Assembly: GCF_020510525.1 (NCBI RefSeq)
Contig: NZ_CP075188.1
Coordinates: 1,922,001-1,986,000, forward strand
Source of the DNA: Quatrionicoccus australiensis
GTDB lineage: Bacteria; Pseudomonadota; Gammaproteobacteria; Burkholderiales; Rhodocyclaceae
DNA: 64,000 bases
Direction: 5' to 3'
The first letter of the stretch is position 1; the number at the start of each line of letters is the position of its first letter. A program made the translations under genes and the position numbers. Below, piece after piece: positions 18,939 to 29,423 of this stretch. The notes under the pieces are model-generated. The model was not told the origin of the DNA, made no database searches, and worked only from the letters and a program-made list of their open reading frames with translations.

Positions 18939-20490
18939 GCACGGTGTTCTTTGCCTTGGGCAGCATTTCCGGATAGTCGCGGGAGTAGTGCAGGCCGCGG
19001 CTTTCCTTGCGCTGCATGGCGCAGCGGACGATCAGGTCGGCCGTGAACACCAGGTTGCGCAGCTCGATCAGGTCGTGGCTGACCCGGAAGTTGGCATAGA
19101 ACTCGTCGATTTCCCGCATCAGCAGGCCGATCCGGTGCCTGGCGCGTTTCAGGCGCTTGGTGGTGCGGACGATGCCGACGTAGTCCCACATGAAGCGGCG
19201 CAGTTCATCCCAGTTGTGCGAAATGACGACTTCCTCGTCGGCGTCGGTGACGCGGCTTTCGTCCCAGGGCGGCAGCGTCGGCTGCTTGCCGGTTTTGCCG
19301 GCCAGGATGTCGTTGACCGCTGCCTCGGAAAAAATCAGGCATTCGAGCAGCGAGTTCGAGGCCAGGCGGTTGGCGCCGTGCAGGCCGGTGCATGAGGCTT
19401 CGCCGGCAACGTAAAGGCCGGCGACATCGGTGCGGCCCTTGGGGTCGCTGACGATACCGCCGCAGGTGTAGTGGGCGGCCGGAACGACCGGAATCGGATC
19501 GCGCGCGATGTCGATGCCGAGTTCGAGGCAGCGCGCATGGATGTTCGGGAAATGCTCGAGCAGGAAGGCTTCGCCCTTGTGCGAAATGTCGAGATAGACG
19601 CAGTCGATGCCGCGTTTTTTCATTTCGAAGTCGATGGCGCGGGCGACGATGTCGCGCGGAGCGAGTTCGGCCCGTTCGTCGTGCTCGAGCATGAAGCGCG
19701 TGCCGTCGGGCAGGCGGAGCAGGCCACCTTCGCCGCGTACTGCTTCGGAAATCAGGAAGGACTTGGCCTGCGGGTGATACAGGCAGGTCGGGTGGAACTG
19801 GATGAATTCCATGTTCGAAACGCGGCAGCCGGCACGGTAGGCCATGGCGATGCCGTCGCCGGTCGAGGTGTCGGGATTGGTCGTGTAGAGATAGACCTTG
19901 CCGGCGCCGCCGGTGGCGATCAGCGTGTTTGGCGCGCTGACGGTAATGACCTCGCCGCTGCGACTGTTCAGGACGTAGGCGCCGAAGCAGCGGTTTTCTC
20001 CGGTGCCCAGCTTGTCGCCGGTAATCAGGTCGATCGCGATATGGTTCTCGAGGACGGTGATGTTCGGGGTGGTGCGGACTTTTCTGGTTAGTGTGTCCTG
20101 CACCGCGAGGCCGGTGGCATCGGCGACGTGGATGACGCGACGGGCGCTGTGACCGCCTTCGCGGGTCAGGTGATAACCGGCTTCGTCCTTGGTGAAGGGA
20201 ACGCCTTGTTCGATCAGCCATTCGATGGCGTGGCGGCCGTTTTCAACGACAAAACGGGTGGCAGGCTCATCGTTGAGCCAGGCGCCGGCAATCAGCGTGT
20301 CCTGGATGTGGGCTTCAATCGAGTCCTTGCTGTCAAGAACAGCAGCGATGCCGCCCTGTGCCCAGCCGGATGCCGAGTCCTCGAGGTTGCGTTTGCTGAT
20401 CAGTCCAACCCGGCAATGCTTGGCCAGGCGAAGGGCGGCGGATTGGCCGGCCAGACCGCTGCCAATAATCAGGACATCAAAATTCTGCAC
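18913..20490 (-). CDS. nadB: L-aspartate oxidase
   Basis: A 525-residue flavoenzyme that oxidises L-aspartate to iminoaspartate, the first step of de novo NAD synthesis. The FAD motif [14 protein letters not shown] opens the protein. ASGWAQGG, the HSARRVIH segment, and [22 protein letters not shown] with [12 protein letters not shown] are all family hallmarks. A GTG at 20490 gives the normal N-terminus ([11 protein letters not shown]). An ATG 26 codons further upstream is possible but would add atypical residues. nadA and nadC are not in the window. Confidence 0.93.
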   Translation of the reverse strand: MQNFDVLIIGSGLAGQSAALRLAKHCRVGLISKRNLEDSASGWAQGGIAAVLDSKDSIEAHIQDTLIAGAWLNDEPATRFVVENGRHAIEWLIEQGVPFTKDEAGYHLTREGGHSARRVIHVADATGLAVQDTLTRKVRTTPNITVLENHIAIDLITGDKLGTGENRCFGAYVLNSRSGEVITVSAPNTLIATGGAGKVYLYTTNPDTSTGDGIAMAYRAGCRVSNMEFIQFHPTCLYHPQAKSFLISEAVRGEGGLLRLPDGTRFMLEHDERAELAPRDIVARAIDFEMKKRGIDCVYLDISHKGEAFLLEHFPNIHARCLELGIDIARDPIPVVPAAHYTCGGIVSDPKGRTDVAGLYVAGEASCTGLHGANRLASNSLLECLIFSEAAVNDILAGKTGKQPTLPPWDESRVTDADEEVVISHNWDELRRFMWDYVGIVRTTKRLKRARHRIGLLMREIDEFYANFRVSHDLIELRNLVFTADLIVRCAMQRKESRGLHYSRDYPEMLPKAKNTVLKRRRPRR

Positions 20491-20664
20491 GGCTGTTCTC
20501 TTGAAGGGTAATTGTTTTGCTCGAAATATAGCATGTGAAAAACGATTCATCCCGTTACAGAGTGTCACAATTAAGGATAATTACCTATCCTCTGCCCGAA
20601 ATGGGCTGCGTTATACTGCGCCCCACAAACAGACCAATGAATATCCCCAGGGAACCCACAATCC

Positions 20665-21264
20665 ATGAGTGAGCGCGAAGTCGACCAAATCCTGGTCGAG
20701 CGGGCGCAAGGCGGAGATCAGCGCGCCTTCGACCAGTTGGTGAGCAAATACCAGCGCAAGCTGGGACGTTTGCTGTCGCGCTTCATTCGCGACCAGGCTG
20801 AAGTGGAAGATGTTTCCCAGGAGGCTTTCATCAAGGCCTACCGTGCCTTGCCTTCCTTCCGGGGTGACAGTGCCTTTTACACCTGGCTGTACCGGATCGG
20901 CATCAATACTGCCAAGAACTACCTGGTTTCACAGGGTCGGCGGGCGCCAACCTCGACCGAGTTCGACTCCGAAGAGGCCGAAAACTTCGAGGATGCCAGC
21001 CAGCTGCGCGATATCAATACGCCGGAAAGCCTGTTGCTGTCGAAACAGATCGGGCAAACGGTGAATGCGGCGATGGATGCGCTGCCCGAGGAATTGCGTA
21101 CGGCCATCATGCTGCGTGAAATCGAGGGCATGTCCTACGAGGAAATCGCCGGCATCATGGATTGTCCGATCGGTACGGTGCGCTCCCGCATTTTCCGGGC
21201 GCGCGAAGCGGTTGCCGGAAAATTGCGTCCCTTGCTCGATATTGCGCCGGATCGGCGGTGGTGA
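20665..21264 (+). CDS. rpoE: RNA polymerase sigma factor RpoE (ECF, AlgU type)
   Basis: A 199-residue envelope-stress sigma factor. Region 2 includes DQAEVEDVSQEAFIKAYRALPSFRGDSAFYTWLYRI; region 4 has LREIEGMSYEEIAGIMDCPIGTVRSRIFRARE. Normally the next genes are rseA and rseB, which encode the membrane anti-sigma factor and its protector. Here rseC starts two bases after the stop. Upstream there is a TATACT box at 20612-20617 without a convincing -35. I see no RpoE-type GGAACTT promoter. Confidence 0.93.
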   Translation: MSEREVDQILVERAQGGDQRAFDQLVSKYQRKLGRLLSRFIRDQAEVEDVSQEAFIKAYRALPSFRGDSAFYTWLYRIGINTAKNYLVSQGRRAPTSTEFDSEEAENFEDASQLRDINTPESLLLSKQIGQTVNAAMDALPEELRTAIMLREIEGMSYEEIAGIMDCPIGTVRSRIFRAREAVAGKLRPLLDIAPDRRW

Positions 21265-21266
21265 GC

Positions 21267-21701
21267 ATGCTTGAAGAACCGGCAACCATACGCGCGATTG
21301 TGCGTGCGCTGGATGGAGCAGATGCCATTGTCGAAGTCGCCCAGGGCGGTTGTGGGCGCTGCCACGAAGAAGGTGGTTGTGGCGGGCAGCATCTGACGCA
21401 GATGTTTTGCAGTTCGCCGAAAACCTATCGTGCCGAAAATTCGCTGGGAGCAGCAATCGGCGATAGCGTGACCATTGCTGTTGCGGCAGGCAGCGTCAGG
21501 CGTACGGCAAATCTGGCTTACGGTATTCCCTTGTTGGCGATCATTGCCGGTGCTGTGTTTGGCATGCAACTGGCCGGCGATACTGGTGCCATGGCGGGGG
21601 CTGCGCTTGGCATGCTGGTGTCGCTCGTCTATGTTCGCTTCCGCTCGCGTGAAATCAATGCCGATCCTGCCGGGCGTCCGCATATCATTTCCCGTTCCTA
21701 G
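21267..21701 (+). CDS. rseC: SoxR-reducing system protein RseC family
   Basis: A 144-residue membrane protein. A cysteine cluster (CGRCHEEGGCGG, about residues 30-41, then FCSSP) precedes two transmembrane helices (about 80-115). RseC positively affects sigma-E in some species and in others belongs to the SoxR-reducing system, so its role depends on host. It begins with an ATG two bases after rpoE and lies upstream of mucD, as in rpoE operons, although rseA and rseB are missing. Confidence 0.88.
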   Translation: MLEEPATIRAIVRALDGADAIVEVAQGGCGRCHEEGGCGGQHLTQMFCSSPKTYRAENSLGAAIGDSVTIAVAAGSVRRTANLAYGIPLLAIIAGAVFGMQLAGDTGAMAGAALGMLVSLVYVRFRSREINADPAGRPHIISRS

Positions 21702-21722
21702 TCGATCAGGAGGCAAGCGCCC

Positions 21723-23132
21723 ATGAAACGCTGGCTGGCTGTTTTCTCTCTTTGCTTTGCATGCACCACTGCTTTTGCCCAGGCCCGCGGCTTGCCGGAT
21801 TTTACCGAGCTGGCTGAAAGGCAGGGGCCGGCCGTGGTCAATATCAGCACGACGCAGGTGCAGCGCAGCGCTGCGGCGGCGCCTTTCCCGTTCGACGAGA
21901 ATGATCCGGCTTTCGAGTTTTTCAAACGCTTCATTCCCCGGCATCCCGGAGGTGGTACGCCGCGCGAGTTCGAGAACAAGTCGCTGGGTTCCGGCTTCCT
22001 GATCAGCCCGGATGGCTATGTCCTGACCAATGCTCATGTGATTGATGGTGCTGACGAAGTGACGGTGCGCCTGACCGACAAGCGTGAATTCAAGGCAAAG
22101 GTTGTCGGGGCCGACAAGCGGACCGATGTGGCGTTGATCAAGATCGAGGCCGCCAATCTGCCGGTTGTGAAGCTCGCCGATCCGGCGCAATTGAAGGTCG
22201 GAGAATGGGTGGTGGCCATCGGTTCGCCGTTCGGTTTTGACAATTCCGTGACGGCGGGCATTGTTTCAGCCAAGGGGCGCTCCTTGCCCCAGGAAAACTA
22301 TGTGCCTTTCATCCAGACCGATGTTGCGATCAATCCCGGCAATTCGGGTGGTCCGCTGTTCAACATGCGTGGCGAGGTGGTCGGTATCAACTCCCAGATA
22401 TACAGCCGCAGTGGCGGCTATATGGGTGTCTCGTTCGCGATTCCGATTGATGTGGCAATGGATGTCCAGCAGCAGTTGCGCGCTTCCGGCAAGGTCAGTC
22501 GCGGGCGTCTGGGTGTGGTCATCCAGGAGGTCAGCAAGGAGCTGGCTGATTCGCTGGGCTTGAGCAAGCCGGTTGGTGCCCTGGTCAATGCCGTTGAAAA
22601 GGGTGGGCCGGCCGAGAAGTCGGGCCTGGAGCCCGGTGATGTCATTCTCAGGTTTGATGGCAAGAATGTCGGCAATTCGGCTGACCTGCCGCGCCTGGTG
22701 GCGGCGACGCGACCGGGTACCCGGTCTGTCGTGCAAATCTGGCGCAAGGGTGCGCTGCGCGAAGTGTCGGTCACGGTCGGCGAGATTGTTGATGACAAGC
22801 AGGCGAACGGGCGGCCGTTGCGCAATGCCAAGCCGGCCGAGCCGGCTGCCAATCGCCTTGGTCTGGTGGTCTCCGAGTTGTCCGCCGAGCAGAAGCGCGA
22901 TCTCAAGCTGAATTCCGGCCTGCTGATCGAGGATGTTCGTGGTTCGGGTGGGCGGGCCGAGTTGCGTCCCGGTGATGTCATTGTTGCCGTGATCAGCAAA
23001 GGAGCGACTACCGAATTGAAGTCGGTCGACCAGTTCAACAAGCTGCTTGCCCAGTTCGACAAGGGGAGTAATGTCACCTTGCTGATCCGCCGCGGCGAGA
23101 TTCAGACCTTTGTCACCGTCAAGGGCTTGTGA
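21723..23132 (+). CDS. mucD: Periplasmic serine protease, DegP/MucD type
   Basis: A 469-residue Do-family protease and chaperone of the periplasm. It has a signal peptide (residues 1-20, cleavage after AFAQ or nearby) and the catalytic triad His105 (TNAHVIDG), Asp135 (RTDVALIK), Ser208 (NPGNSGGP). Two PDZ domains follow (about 260-350 and 375-465). The location downstream of rpoE and rseC fits MucD, which degrades misfolded envelope proteins and dampens AlgU signalling in Pseudomonas. Confidence 0.93.
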   Translation: MKRWLAVFSLCFACTTAFAQARGLPDFTELAERQGPAVVNISTTQVQRSAAAAPFPFDENDPAFEFFKRFIPRHPGGGTPREFENKSLGSGFLISPDGYVLTNAHVIDGADEVTVRLTDKREFKAKVVGADKRTDVALIKIEAANLPVVKLADPAQLKVGEWVVAIGSPFGFDNSVTAGIVSAKGRSLPQENYVPFIQTDVAINPGNSGGPLFNMRGEVVGINSQIYSRSGGYMGVSFAIPIDVAMDVQQQLRASGKVSRGRLGVVIQEVSKELADSLGLSKPVGALVNAVEKGGPAEKSGLEPGDVILRFDGKNVGNSADLPRLVAATRPGTRSVVQIWRKGALREVSVTVGEIVDDKQANGRPLRNAKPAEPAANRLGLVVSELSAEQKRDLKLNSGLLIEDVRGSGGRAELRPGDVIVAVISKGATTELKSVDQFNKLLAQFDKGSNVTLLIRRGEIQTFVTVKGL

Positions 23133-23378
23133 ATGCCTGTTGAGCTAACCCTGATCAGTCGCAGCTATTGCCATCTCTGTCACGACATGGAGGTTGCGCT
23201 TGCTCCCCTGTTGGCCGAGTTCGGGGCTGTTCTCAAGGTGGTTGATGTCGATGCCGATCCGCTGCTTGAGGCCAGGTATGATGAGTTGGTGCCGGTTTTG
23301 CTGCATGCCGATACCGAGCTTTGTCATTACTTCCTGGATGTCCCCAAAACTCGTGAATATTTGGCTGGAATCCGCTAA
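23133..23378 (+). CDS. Glutaredoxin-family thiol-disulfide protein (DUF836-like)
   Basis: An 81-residue thioredoxin-fold protein with the redox motif CHLC (Cys13-Cys16) after the first beta-strand, and VPVLL as the cis-Pro segment. Single-domain proteins of this kind lie between mucD and lepA in many Betaproteobacteria. Its ATG immediately follows the mucD stop. The substrate is unknown; a periplasmic role is unlikely because no signal peptide is visible. Confidence 0.82.
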   Translation: MPVELTLISRSYCHLCHDMEVALAPLLAEFGAVLKVVDVDADPLLEARYDELVPVLLHADTELCHYFLDVPKTREYLAGIR

Positions 23379-23401
23379 AATACAGGGTCTTCTGAACAGG
23401 G

Positions 23402-23428
23402 AAGGGCGCCGGAAAAGCGCCCTTTTTT
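23402..23428 (+). terminator. Intrinsic terminator before lepA
   Basis: Stem aagggcgc / gcgccctt with a 7-base loop and six T. It closes the rpoE operon and implies that lepA has a separate promoter or depends on readthrough, as the lepA ATG is only 11 bases further on. Confidence 0.75.
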
Positions 23429-23438
23429 ACTAGCATCA

Positions 23439-25229
23439 ATGGATCACATCCGTAATTTCTCCATCATTGCCCACATTGACCATGGCAAGTCGACGCTGGC
23501 TGATCGCATCATCCATCTTTGTGGTGGCCTCTCCGACCGTGAAATGGAAGCCCAGGTTCTCGACTCGATGGATATCGAGCGCGAGCGCGGCATCACCATC
23601 AAGGCGCAGACTGCCTCGCTGAGCTACAAGGCGCGCGATGGCAAGGTCTATAACCTGAACCTGATCGATACGCCGGGACACGTGGACTTCTCCTACGAGG
23701 TTTCGCGTTCGCTGTCGGCCTGTGAAGGTGCGCTGCTGGTGGTTGACGCTTCGCAAGGCGTCGAGGCGCAGACCGTGGCCAATTGCTACACCGCGCTGGA
23801 TCTCGATGTCGAGGTCGTGCCGGTGCTCAACAAGATCGATCTGCCGTCGGCTGATCCGGATAACGCACGTCAGGAAATCGAGGACGTGATCGGCATCGAT
23901 GCGACGGATGCGGTGCTGGCTTCTGCCAAGACCGGTCTCGGTGTCGAGGACATCCTCGAAGCCGTGGTTGCCCGCATTCCCGCACCGACGGGCGATGCAA
24001 GCGCGCCGCTCAAGGCCCTGATCATCGATTCCTGGTTCGACAACTACGTGGGCGTGGTCATGCTGGTGCGCGTCGTCGATGGCGTGATGCGTCCGAAGGA
24101 CAAGCTGTTTTTCATGGCGACCGGCGCGCAGCAGTTGTGCGAGCAGGTTGGCGTGTTTTCCCCGAAGTCGGTGTCGCGCAGTGAATTGCGCGCCGGCGAG
24201 GTGGGTTTTGTCATTTCCGGCATCAAGGAACTGAAGGCGGCCAAGGTTGGTGACACGATCACCACCATGGATCGCAAGGCGGCGGCGCCGTTGCCTGGTT
24301 TCAAGGAAATCAAGCCGCAGGTGTTCGCCGGTCTGTATCCGGTCGAGTCCAATCAATACGATTCCTTGCGCGAGTCGCTGGAAAAGCTGAAGCTCAACGA
24401 TGCGTCGCTGCAATACGAGCCGGAAGTTTCGCAGGCGCTTGGCTTCGGCTTCCGCTGCGGCTTCCTTGGCTTGCTGCACATGGAAATCGTGCAGGAACGC
24501 CTGGAGCGCGAGTTCGATCAGGATCTGATCACGACCGCGCCGACCGTGGTTTATGAAGTCGTCAATCGCGACGGCAGCGTCATCCAGATCGAAAACCCGG
24601 CCAAATTGCCCGATGTCAGCAAGATCGAGGAAGTGCGCGAGCCGATCATCACGGCCACGATTTTCGTGCCGCAGGATTACCTCGGCAACGTCATCACGCT
24701 GTGCAACCAGAAGCGCGGCAACCAGGTCGACATGCATTACCACGGCCGCCAGGTGAAGCTGGTCTATGAAATGCCGATGGCCGAAGTGGTCATGGATTTC
24801 TTCGACAAGCTGAAGTCCTGCTCCAAGGGTTACGCCTCGCTCGATTACGACTTCAAGGAGTATCGTCCGGCCGATGTGGTCAAGCTCGATATCCTGATCA
24901 ACAGCGAAAAGGTCGATGCCCTGTCGCTGATCGTGCACCGCTCCAACGCCCAGTACCGCGGTCGCGAGCTGGCAAGCAAGATGCGCGAACTTATTCCCCG
25001 CCAGATGTACGACGTGGCGATTCAGGCGGCCATCGGTTCGCACATCATTTCGCGCGAAAACGTCAAGGCGATGCGCAAGGACGTGCTGGCCAAGTGTTAC
25101 GGCGGCGACATCAGCCGCAAGAAGAAACTGCTGGAAAAGCAAAAGGCCGGCAAGAAACGCATGAAGCAGGTCGGCAGTGTCGAAATCCCGCAAGAAGCCT
25201 TCCTCGCCGTATTGCGCGTTGATAACTAA
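23439..25229 (+). CDS. lepA: Elongation factor 4 (LepA)
   Basis: A 596-residue translational GTPase that acts on the ribosome and aids 30S maturation. It has G1 AHIDHGKST, the switch segment [11 protein letters not shown]3 DTPGHVDF and G4 NKIDLP. The C-terminal domain unique to LepA is seen in [29 protein letters not shown]. It is the first gene of the long operon ending in nagZ, a common arrangement with lepB and rnc. Confidence 0.97.
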   Translation: MDHIRNFSIIAHIDHGKSTLADRIIHLCGGLSDREMEAQVLDSMDIERERGITIKAQTASLSYKARDGKVYNLNLIDTPGHVDFSYEVSRSLSACEGALLVVDASQGVEAQTVANCYTALDLDVEVVPVLNKIDLPSADPDNARQEIEDVIGIDATDAVLASAKTGLGVEDILEAVVARIPAPTGDASAPLKALIIDSWFDNYVGVVMLVRVVDGVMRPKDKLFFMATGAQQLCEQVGVFSPKSVSRSELRAGEVGFVISGIKELKAAKVGDTITTMDRKAAAPLPGFKEIKPQVFAGLYPVESNQYDSLRESLEKLKLNDASLQYEPEVSQALGFGFRCGFLGLLHMEIVQERLEREFDQDLITTAPTVVYEVVNRDGSVIQIENPAKLPDVSKIEEVREPIITATIFVPQDYLGNVITLCNQKRGNQVDMHYHGRQVKLVYEMPMAEVVMDFFDKLKSCSKGYASLDYDFKEYRPADVVKLDILINSEKVDALSLIVHRSNAQYRGRELASKMRELIPRQMYDVAIQAAIGSHIISRENVKAMRKDVLAKCYGGDISRKKKLLEKQKAGKKRMKQVGSVEIPQEAFLAVLRVDN

Positions 25230-25240
25230 GAAACCGAACG

Positions 25241-26029
25241 ATGAACTTTCCCCTGATCCTTTTCATTCTGCTCCTCGTCACCGGTGCGCTCTATGCGGTC
25301 GACGTGCTGAAATTCCGCAAATTGCGCGCACCGAACGCACCGGAGCCGCTCTGGGTGGAGTGGGGCGCCGGCTTCTTCCCGGTCATCCTGCTCGTTTTCG
25401 TGCTCCGTTCCTTCCTCTTCGAACCGTTCAAGATTCCCTCCGGTTCGATGATTCCGACGCTGCTGGTCGGCGACTACATTCTGGTCAATAAGTTCGCCTA
25501 CGGTATCCGGTTGCCGGTGATCAACAAGAAGATCATCAGCATCAACGATCCGCAGCGTGGCGATGTCATGGTTTTTCGTTATCCGGAAGATCCGTCGCTC
25601 GACTACATCAAGCGCGTCATCGGCGTGCCTGGCGACACCGTGGCGTATCAGAACAAGCGTCTGACGATCAACGGCCAGGCGGTCGACATGAAAAAAGTCG
25701 AGGATTTCGAGCATCGCGACCGGATGTATTTCTCCGAGCAATATCAAGCCACGATGGGTAGTGTTCAGCATCGTGTGCTCAATGATGCTGATGCGCCGGC
25801 TTTTATTGCCGATGCGGCGCATTTTCCGCAGCGCGAAAATTGCACATACAATGCCGCTGGCGTTATTTGCAAGGTGCCGGCCGGCCATTACTTCATGATG
25901 GGCGACAATCGCGACAACAGCCGGGATAGTCGGGCCTGGGGTTTTGTGCCGGAAGAGAATATCGTCGGCAAGGCTTTCTTCATCTGGCTGAATCTCGGCG
26001 ACCTGAGCCGGATCGGCTCGTTCAGATAA
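25241..26029 (+). CDS. lepB: Signal peptidase I
   Basis: A 262-residue inner-membrane protease that removes signal peptides from exported proteins. Two N-terminal transmembrane segments (about residues 3-21 and 43-60) precede the catalytic Ser69 in PSGSMIPTL and Lys124 in DYIKRVIGVPGD. The box E motif MGDNRDNSRDSR is intact. It lies 11 bases after lepA. Confidence 0.96.
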   Translation: MNFPLILFILLLVTGALYAVDVLKFRKLRAPNAPEPLWVEWGAGFFPVILLVFVLRSFLFEPFKIPSGSMIPTLLVGDYILVNKFAYGIRLPVINKKIISINDPQRGDVMVFRYPEDPSLDYIKRVIGVPGDTVAYQNKRLTINGQAVDMKKVEDFEHRDRMYFSEQYQATMGSVQHRVLNDADAPAFIADAAHFPQRENCTYNAAGVICKVPAGHYFMMGDNRDNSRDSRAWGFVPEENIVGKAFFIWLNLGDLSRIGSFR

Positions 26030-26039
26030 GGGACTGAAA

Positions 26040-26390
26040 ATGAAATATCAACGTGGTGTTGCCCTTTCCGGGCTGCTTTTCTGGAGTGTCGTGCTGGTGC
26101 TGGTTGCCGTGGTTGGTATGAAAGTGACGCCGACCGTCATCGAGTACGTCAAGATCCTGAAGGACAGCAAGGCCGTTGTCGCCAAGATGGGTCCTGACTC
26201 GACGGTAGCCGATGTCCGCAAGTCCTTTGACAACTTCGCCAATATCGACCAGCTTGCTTTCAGCGGCAATCAGCTGGATATCTCGAAGAACAATGGCAAG
26301 ATCGTCATCGAGTTCGCCTATGAAAAACGCATTCCGCTGTTCTGGAATGTCAGCCTTTTGATCGAATACAAAGGGTCGACCGCTGAGTAA
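26040..26390 (+). CDS. DUF4845 membrane-anchored protein
   Basis: A 116-residue protein with one N-terminal transmembrane helix (about residues 9-27) and a small extracytoplasmic domain (KVTPTVIEYVKILKDSK, IEFAYEKRIPLFWNVSLLIEYKG). This is the DUF4845 family, typically encoded between lepB and rnc in Beta- and Gammaproteobacteria. Its function is unknown. The position suggests a link with signal peptidase or membrane biogenesis, but that is inference. Confidence 0.82.
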   Translation: MKYQRGVALSGLLFWSVVLVLVAVVGMKVTPTVIEYVKILKDSKAVVAKMGPDSTVADVRKSFDNFANIDQLAFSGNQLDISKNNGKIVIEFAYEKRIPLFWNVSLLIEYKGSTAE

Positions 26391-26396
26391 TCGGGG

Positions 26397-27065
26397 ATGA
26401 GTGCACTGGCTCTTGCCCAAAAACTTGGCCACAACTTCGCCGACGCTGCGCTGCTCAAAACGGCGTTGACGCATCGCAGCTTTGGTTCGCCGAACAACGA
26501 GCGCCTCGAGTTTCTTGGCGACGGCGTGCTCAATTTTGTCGTTGCCTCGGCGCTTTACAAGCGCTTTGCCGATTTGCCCGAGGGTGACCTGTCGCGTCTG
26601 CGGGCCAATCTCGTGCGTCAGGATACCTTGCATCGCCTGGCGCTCGAGCTCGGGGTCGGCGACTGTCTGCGTCTCGGCGAGGGCGAACTGAAAAGTGGCG
26701 GTAGCCAGCGTCCTTCCATCCTGGCCGATGCCCTGGAAGCCTTGTTTGGCGCAATCTATCTCGACGCCGGCTTCACGGCAGTGCAGGCGGTGATTGCGCG
26801 CCTCTATCTGCCCTTGTTCGATGAGCTGCGGCCGGGGCAGACGCAGAAGGACGCCAAGACGCGCCTGCAGGAATGGTTGCAGGGCAAGAAGAAGCCGCTG
26901 CCGCGTTACCAGATGCTGGAAACCACCGGTGCTGCCCACGAGCAGCGCTTCGAAGTGGCCTGTGAAATAGATAATCCGCCCTTGCGCACCATCGGTCACG
27001 GCAGCAGCCGCCGCATCGCTGAGCAGGTTGCCGCCGATAACGCACTGAAAGCACTCAAGGCATGA
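26397..27065 (+). CDS. rnc: Ribonuclease III
   Basis: A 222-residue double-strand RNA endonuclease that processes rRNA precursors and regulatory RNAs. The signature NERLEFLGDGVLNFVVA carries catalytic acidic residues; a second set is ADALEALFGAIYLDAG. A C-terminal double-stranded RNA-binding domain occupies about residues 152-222 (DAKTRLQEWLQGKK). Its stop overlaps the era start by 4 bases. Confidence 0.97.
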   Translation: MSALALAQKLGHNFADAALLKTALTHRSFGSPNNERLEFLGDGVLNFVVASALYKRFADLPEGDLSRLRANLVRQDTLHRLALELGVGDCLRLGEGELKSGGSQRPSILADALEALFGAIYLDAGFTAVQAVIARLYLPLFDELRPGQTQKDAKTRLQEWLQGKKKPLPRYQMLETTGAAHEQRFEVACEIDNPPLRTIGHGSSRRIAEQVAADNALKALKA

Positions 27066-27946
27066 AAACATACCGTTCCGGTTATATCGCCATCGTTGGC
27101 CGTCCCAATGTCGGCAAGTCCACCCTGCTCAATCGCCTGGTCGGTGAAAAGATCAGTATCGTGTCGCGCAAGGCGCAGACAACGCGGCACCGCGTCACCG
27201 GCATCGTCACCACCGACGATTCGCAGTTCGTCTTCGTCGATACGCCTGGTTTCCAGACCAAGTTCTCGAATGCCCTGAACCGCACGATGAACCGCGGTGT
27301 CACGCAGACCCTGGCCGACGTCGATCTGGTCCTCTTCGTCATCGAAGCCGGGCATTTCGATGCCAAGGACAAGGCGGTCATCAAGCTGTTGCCGAAGGAC
27401 AGGCCGGTCATTCTGGTCATCAACAAGACCGACCAGATCAAGGACCGGATGACGCTATTCCCGTTCGTCGCCGAGGCATCGGCTGCTTACGATTTTGCTG
27501 CCGTAGTGCCGATCAGTGCCGCCAAGGGGCGCCAGACCGAAGACTTGCTGGCGGCCGCGCGCAAGTATCTGCCGAACGAAGGCCTGATGTTCCCGGAAGA
27601 CGACCTGACCGACAAGAGCGAACGTTTCCTTGCTTCGGAATACATCCGCGAAAAGGTCTTCCGTCTGCTCGGCGACGAGTTGCCCTATGCCACGGCAGTT
27701 GAAATCGAAAAATACGAGATGGAAGGCAACCTGCGCCGCATCTTTGCTGCCATCGTCGTCGACCGCGAGGGGCACAAGGCGATCGTCATCGGCAAGGGCG
27801 GCGACTCGCTCAAGCGCATCGCCAGCGAAGCCCGCCAGGACATGGAGCGCCTGTTCGGCGGCAAGGTCTATCTGGAGATCTGGGTCAAGGTCAAATCCGG
27901 CTGGAATGATGACGAACGCCTGCTGAAGAGTCTCGGTTACGAATGA
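27062..27946 (+). CDS. era: GTPase Era
   Basis: A 294-residue GTPase that binds 16S rRNA and assists 30S assembly. It has G1 GRPNVGKST, G3 DTPGF, G4 NKTD, and a C-terminal KH domain (EGHKAIVIGKGGDSLKRIASEARQDMERL in part). It overlaps rnc upstream and recO downstream by 4 bases each (ATGA), so expression is probably coupled. Confidence 0.97.
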   Translation: MKTYRSGYIAIVGRPNVGKSTLLNRLVGEKISIVSRKAQTTRHRVTGIVTTDDSQFVFVDTPGFQTKFSNALNRTMNRGVTQTLADVDLVLFVIEAGHFDAKDKAVIKLLPKDRPVILVINKTDQIKDRMTLFPFVAEASAAYDFAAVVPISAAKGRQTEDLLAAARKYLPNEGLMFPEDDLTDKSERFLASEYIREKVFRLLGDELPYATAVEIEKYEMEGNLRRIFAAIVVDREGHKAIVIGKGGDSLKRIASEARQDMERLFGGKVYLEIWVKVKSGWNDDERLLKSLGYE

Positions 27947-28671
27947 ACCCGCGCAGCAAGGTCGACGCCCAGCCGGCTTTCGTTTTGCACACCATCCCGT
28001 TCCGGGAAACCAGTCTCATCGTTGAAGTCTTTTCCCGCGATTTCGGCCGCATGTCTTTGCTTGCCCGTGGTGCGCGCCGGCCGCGCGCCGCGATCCGCGG
28101 CCTGCTGATGGCCTTCCAGCCGATCGAGGTGGGCTGGGCCGGCAAGGGCGAAGTGCTGACCCTGATGAAAGCCGAATGGCAAGGCGGTCTGCCGCTGCTC
28201 TCCGGCGAAGCCCTGTTCTGCGGCTATTACCTCAATGAATTGCTGATGCACCTGCTGCCGCGCGAGGATGCGCACGAGCACCTGTTCGAACGCTACGCGG
28301 ACATGCTCGCCCGGTTGGCGGCCGATCCCGCCGGCAAGGGGCGCGAGGCCGATCTGCGCAGCTTCGAGAAGGCCCTGCTGCAGGAACTCGGCTACGGCCT
28401 GACCCTGGAGCACGACAGCTCGGGTCAGCATATCGAGCCGGAAGGCATTTACACTTACCGCATGGAGCAGGGGCCGGTGCGCGTCGAGCATGCCGAGGCG
28501 GCGGCCCAGACCGTCAGCGGGCAGACTTTGCTCGACCTGGCGGCCGAGGATTTTTCCGACCCGCGTTCGCGCAGCGAGGCCAAGGCCCTGATGCGCACCC
28601 TGATGGCCTATTACCTGGCCGGTGTCGAACTGGAAACACGCAAGATATTCAAGGAGTTGCAGGAATTATGA
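27943..28671 (+). CDS. recO: DNA repair protein RecO
   Basis: A 242-residue recombination mediator that helps RecR load RecA onto SSB-coated DNA. The N-terminal OB-fold is seen in [29 protein letters not shown]. The middle has the helical [19 protein letters not shown] segment. The zinc-binding cysteines found in some RecO proteins are absent, as usual in Proteobacteria. It overlaps era and pdxJ by 4 bases each. Confidence 0.93.
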   Translation: MNPRSKVDAQPAFVLHTIPFRETSLIVEVFSRDFGRMSLLARGARRPRAAIRGLLMAFQPIEVGWAGKGEVLTLMKAEWQGGLPLLSGEALFCGYYLNELLMHLLPREDAHEHLFERYADMLARLAADPAGKGREADLRSFEKALLQELGYGLTLEHDSSGQHIEPEGIYTYRMEQGPVRVEHAEAAAQTVSGQTLLDLAAEDFSDPRSRSEAKALMRTLMAYYLAGVELETRKIFKELQEL

Positions 28672-29423
28672 TCGAGCTTGGCGTCAATATCGACCACATT
28701 GCCACCCTGCGCCAGGCGCGCATGACCTACGAACCCGATCCCGTCTGGGGCGCCGTCGAGGCGCATCTGGGCGGCGCCGACGGCATCACCGTGCATCTGC
28801 GCGAAGACCGCCGCCACATCCAGGATGCCGACGTGCGGCGCCTGCGCGAGCTGACCCAGGTCAAGCTCAATCTCGAGATGGCGGCAACCGACGAAATGGT
28901 CGGCATTGCCTGCGCCCTCAAGCCGGAAATGGCGATGCTGGTGCCGGAAGGCCGGCACGAGGTGACGACCGAAGGCGGCCTCGATGTGCTGGCGCAGGAA
29001 GCTCGCCTCAAGGACGTGATCAGTCGTCTGGCCGATGCCGGCATCGTGACCAGCGTCTTCATCGATGCCGAGATCCCGCAGATCGAAGCGGCGGCCCGCA
29101 TCGGCGCCAGCGTTTGCGAAATTCACACCGGGCCGTATGCGCACGCTTTCCACGCGCGCGGCCGCGACGCCGAGGCACCGGCCGTGCTCGCCGAACTCGC
29201 CAAGATTCGCGCTGCCGGCGAGGCGATCCGCGGGCTGGGCATGCGCTTCAACGCCGGGCATGCGCTCAACTACTACAACGTGCAGCCAGTGGCGCGTCTG
29301 GCCGGCGTGCGCGAACTGCACATCGGCCACGCCATCGTCAGCCGCTCGGTCTTCGTCGGCCTGCGCGAAGCGGTCCGTGAAATGAAGCAGCTGATGCGCG
29401 AAGCGGCTGGGCAGGGCGAATGA
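28668..29423 (+). CDS. pdxJ: Pyridoxine 5'-phosphate synthase
   Basis: A 251-residue TIM-barrel enzyme that condenses 1-deoxyxylulose 5-phosphate with 3-amino-2-oxopropyl phosphate to pyridoxine phosphate. Hallmarks are [16 protein letters not shown] at the N-terminus, [14 protein letters not shown], a catalytic Glu in NLEMAAT, and [11 protein letters not shown] near the end. The recO-pdxJ-acpS order is the classic one. It overlaps both neighbours by 4 bases. Confidence 0.97.
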   Translation: MIELGVNIDHIATLRQARMTYEPDPVWGAVEAHLGGADGITVHLREDRRHIQDADVRRLRELTQVKLNLEMAATDEMVGIACALKPEMAMLVPEGRHEVTTEGGLDVLAQEARLKDVISRLADAGIVTSVFIDAEIPQIEAAARIGASVCEIHTGPYAHAFHARGRDAEAPAVLAELAKIRAAGEAIRGLGMRFNAGHALNYYNVQPVARLAGVRELHIGHAIVSRSVFVGLREAVREMKQLMREAAGQGE

